A DNA stretch of 64,000 nucleotides from an uncultured beta proteobacterium. GTDB taxonomy: Bacteria; Pseudomonadota; Gammaproteobacteria; Burkholderiales; Burkholderiaceae_B. The translations under genes and the position numbers were made by a program. The notes beneath the pieces were generated by a model. That model searched no databases and was not told the origin of the DNA. It worked only from the letters and a program-made list of their open reading frames with translations. Positions 62,392-64,000 of the stretch are shown one piece after another. The stretch is taken from assembly GCA_903821335.1 (NCBI GenBank), contig CAIJKV010000135.1:1-64000 (forward strand), in the 5' to 3' direction. Positions within the stretch are counted from its first letter, which is position 1, and each line of letters opens with the position of its first letter.

Positions 62392-63810
62392 TCATGCCCT
62401 GACGATGTGCACGCTGCAGGGTGCTTCCTCGACAATCTTGGTCATCGACGTTCTCCATGGCGTAACCTTGGTCGGAATCTTGTGCGACGCGCCAATCAGG
62501 ATCAAGGTGGCGTCGTTGTCGCGGGCGAACTCAACGATCCGCGCAGCCGGATCCATGGCTTCGAGCACGTGATACGAAACCCGCTGCGGGGGCAGGTTCA
62601 ACGTCTTTGCCCACTGCATCAACTGCACCAGGTGGCCGCGCACAATACCGCTGGCGGTCTGCGCCTCATGGCTGCCATCGACCGCAGGTGTGCCCGCGAT
62701 GGTGCTGACGCAGACCAGGCGACTTTCTGGCGAGGCATGAATCAGCAGTCTGGCAGCCGCCAGCATCGCTTCACGCAATAATTCATCGGTCTGGCGTGTG
62801 TCAATGGCAGCCAGAATCAACGGGGCGTCGTCCCGCACGACACTCGGCGACACACAAGGCGACGGCACGTAACCCGCCGCGCGCCACCAGCGCTTGATAT
62901 TGGTCCACAGGCCAAGCGGCTTCAATCGTTGCGCGCGTTCCGTCAGGGTGACATTTTCGGGTTCACGCAGGCACTGACGCAGTCGCGTCGCACTTTGGTA
63001 GCGGTCAGCCGCGCGCGCTTCCAGGCAACGCAAAATGACTTCCTGCAACCAGGGCGGCGTTTCAGGACGAACCATGCGTGGCGGCACGGGTTGCGCCCAG
63101 AGCCGCTTGCGCAACCCGCCCATGGACTGCGGATTATCGAACGGCAACTCGCCTGTCAGCAATTCATAGAGAATGGCACCAATGGAAAATATGTCGCTGC
63201 GGCTGTCTTCGCGCACACCCATGACCTGCTCGGGTGAAACGTAGGGGGCCGACCCGACTCCCTTGCGCATTTCTTCGGCAAGCAAGTCCGGAAAGTGCGC
63301 ATGATGGGCAAGCCCAAAGTCAACCAGCGTCAGTTTGCCCGACGCATCGATCAGAATATTTTCAGGCTTCAGGTCCAGGTGAATCGCGTCCTGCGCATGC
63401 AGGGACTGCACCGCCTGCGCCAGGTCTTCGCCTATGCGCACAACCTCATCAATGGAGAATATTTTTCCTTCCTTGATACGGTCCTCTAACGGATGCCCTG
63501 CCACCCGTTCCATGGCAATGTAAGGTCGGGTTGCCATATTGCCCGCACCCAGGAATTTCGGCACGTAGGGGCTGTTCAGTGAGCGCAGGATCGTGAGTTC
63601 GGTTTCAAAGCCAATCAGGCTCTCAACCGGTTGATTGCGGCCCACACGCGGAATCTTGAGCAAAATCGGAAGTTCGATTCCTTCTTTCGTGGCCGACAGC
63701 AAGACAGCCATCCCCCCTCGGTGCACTTCGTCCCCGAGCACGAAACCATCAATGACGTTACCTGCCTGGAATACTTCCTCTACGGCTTGTATGTCGTGCA
63801 TCTGGCTCAT
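62392..63810 (-). CDS. Ser/Thr protein kinase fused to universal stress protein domain
   Basis: A 472-residue cytoplasmic fusion. Residues about 18-290 are a Hanks-type kinase with ATP lysine K52 (ILLKIPRV), catalytic loop HLDLKPEN (D146, with Leu in place of the usual Arg), DFG at 164-166 and the APYVSPEQ activation segment. The glycine loop (GDEVHRGGMAV) is short. Residues about 330-472 form a UspA-like domain (LILAAIDTRQTDELL, ATLILIGASHKIPTKVT). It probably phosphorylates proteins in response to a nucleotide or stress signal. It follows the metallophosphoesterase gene by 15 bases, so kinase and phosphatase-type enzyme share a transcript. Confidence 0.92.
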   Translation of the reverse strand: MSQMHDIQAVEEVFQAGNVIDGFVLGDEVHRGGMAVLLSATKEGIELPILLKIPRVGRNQPVESLIGFETELTILRSLNSPYVPKFLGAGNMATRPYIAMERVAGHPLEDRIKEGKIFSIDEVVRIGEDLAQAVQSLHAQDAIHLDLKPENILIDASGKLTLVDFGLAHHAHFPDLLAEEMRKGVGSAPYVSPEQVMGVREDSRSDIFSIGAILYELLTGELPFDNPQSMGGLRKRLWAQPVPPRMVRPETPPWLQEVILRCLEARAADRYQSATRLRQCLREPENVTLTERAQRLKPLGLWTNIKRWWRAAGYVPSPCVSPSVVRDDAPLILAAIDTRQTDELLREAMLAAARLLIHASPESRLVCVSTIAGTPAVDGSHEAQTASGIVRGHLVQLMQWAKTLNLPPQRVSYHVLEAMDPAARIVEFARDNDATLILIGASHKIPTKVTPWRTSMTKIVEEAPCSVHIVRA

Positions 63811-63825
63811 ATCAGGTTCCGCTAG

Positions 63826-64000
63826 TTACTGGCCGGTAATCAGGCGATTCGCCAGACTTTCCGGCAGACCGGCGCGACGCACCTTGTCAGAAGCAGTAAA
63901 AAAATCATAGGGAACGCGATGAAATGTGGTCGTTTCCGCATCGGGCTCAAACACCGCAAAACAAGCTTCAGGTTTACCATCGCGTGGCTGTCCCAGCGAC
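63826..64000 (-). CDS. Metallophosphoesterase, C-terminal end (5' truncated by window)
   Basis: The minus-strand frame is open from base 64000 to the TAA at 63826-63828, giving 57 residues. They begin SLGQPRDGKPEACFAVFEPD and end KVRRAGLPESLANRLITGQ, which looks like the end of a calcineurin-like metallophosphoesterase of the GSVGQPRDGDPRA group. The catalytic metal motifs lie outside. It is directly upstream of the Ser/Thr kinase gene. Confidence 0.65.
   Translation of the reverse strand, partial: SLGQPRDGKPEACFAVFEPDAETTTFHRVPYDFFTASDKVRRAGLPESLANRLITGQ

Noticed and set aside
1-64000. CRISPR arrays, tRNA/rRNA genes, insertion sequences or prophage
   Set aside because: No regularly spaced repeats, tRNA-like cloverleaf, rRNA segment, transposase or integrase was seen on either strand.

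Overview
The window is a gene-dense, GC-rich (roughly 60% by eye) stretch of bacterial chromosome, almost certainly from a betaproteobacterium of the Burkholderiales, probably Alcaligenaceae. Evidence for this is three Bug/TTT-type periplasmic binding proteins, several MmgE/PrpD proteins, Ldh-type dehydrogenases, NodT-type outer-membrane factors and overall protein character. I see no rRNA or tRNA gene, CRISPR array, transposase, integrase or prophage gene. Coding density is very high and only one gap between confident genes exceeds 300 bases (30162-30587).

Layout. 1-3380: end of an RND efflux adaptor and its permease. 3405-6473 (minus): OsmC-like protein, acyl-CoA-dehydrogenase-like flavoprotein and a rubredoxin/rubredoxin-reductase fusion. 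6581-11626: Ldh2-type dehydrogenase, OFA-type MFS carrier, a Bug protein and a CubicO-type serine hydrolase. 11841-14633: formate-tetrahydrofolate ligase, MgtC-like membrane protein and a nucleosidase. 14661-21259 (minus): a formamide/urea operon, urtABCDE-fmdA-fmdB. 21486-25725 (plus, divergent): an unusual NCS1 transporter-histidine kinase-receiver fusion followed by a LuxR-type response regulator. 25789-31943: large alpha/beta hydrolase, four-domain rhodanese protein, thiol dioxygenase and SGNH hydrolase. 32227-38110: complete RND efflux operon (permease, adaptor, outer-membrane factor). 38146-43994 (minus): MFS exporter, K+ channel, DUF3124 protein, YtcJ-type amidohydrolase, MDR reductase. 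44082-51676 (minus): six-gene carboxylic-acid operon (three MmgE/PrpD proteins, Bug protein, TcuA-like flavoprotein, GntR regulator) with a palindromic candidate operator in front. 51892-64000: hypothetical protein, beta-carbonic anhydrase, NHL-repeat protein, ammonium transporter, a fourth MmgE/PrpD, FrnE-like protein, Bug protein, ArgE-like deacetylase, SDR, haloacid dehalogenase, Ser/Thr kinase-USP fusion and the end of a metallophosphoesterase.

How the parts fit. The most coherent module is for one-carbon and nitrogen scavenging. An ABC importer brings in formamide or urea-like amides, and formamidase releases formate and ammonia. Fhs can load formate onto tetrahydrofolate, and a transporter-like sensor kinase with its regulator sits divergently and is the obvious candidate controller. 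The second coherent module is the GntR-controlled tricarboxylate-type operon. The NCS1-kinase fusion is the best candidate for an under-described system. Functions are inferred from family resemblance read by eye; no database search was run.
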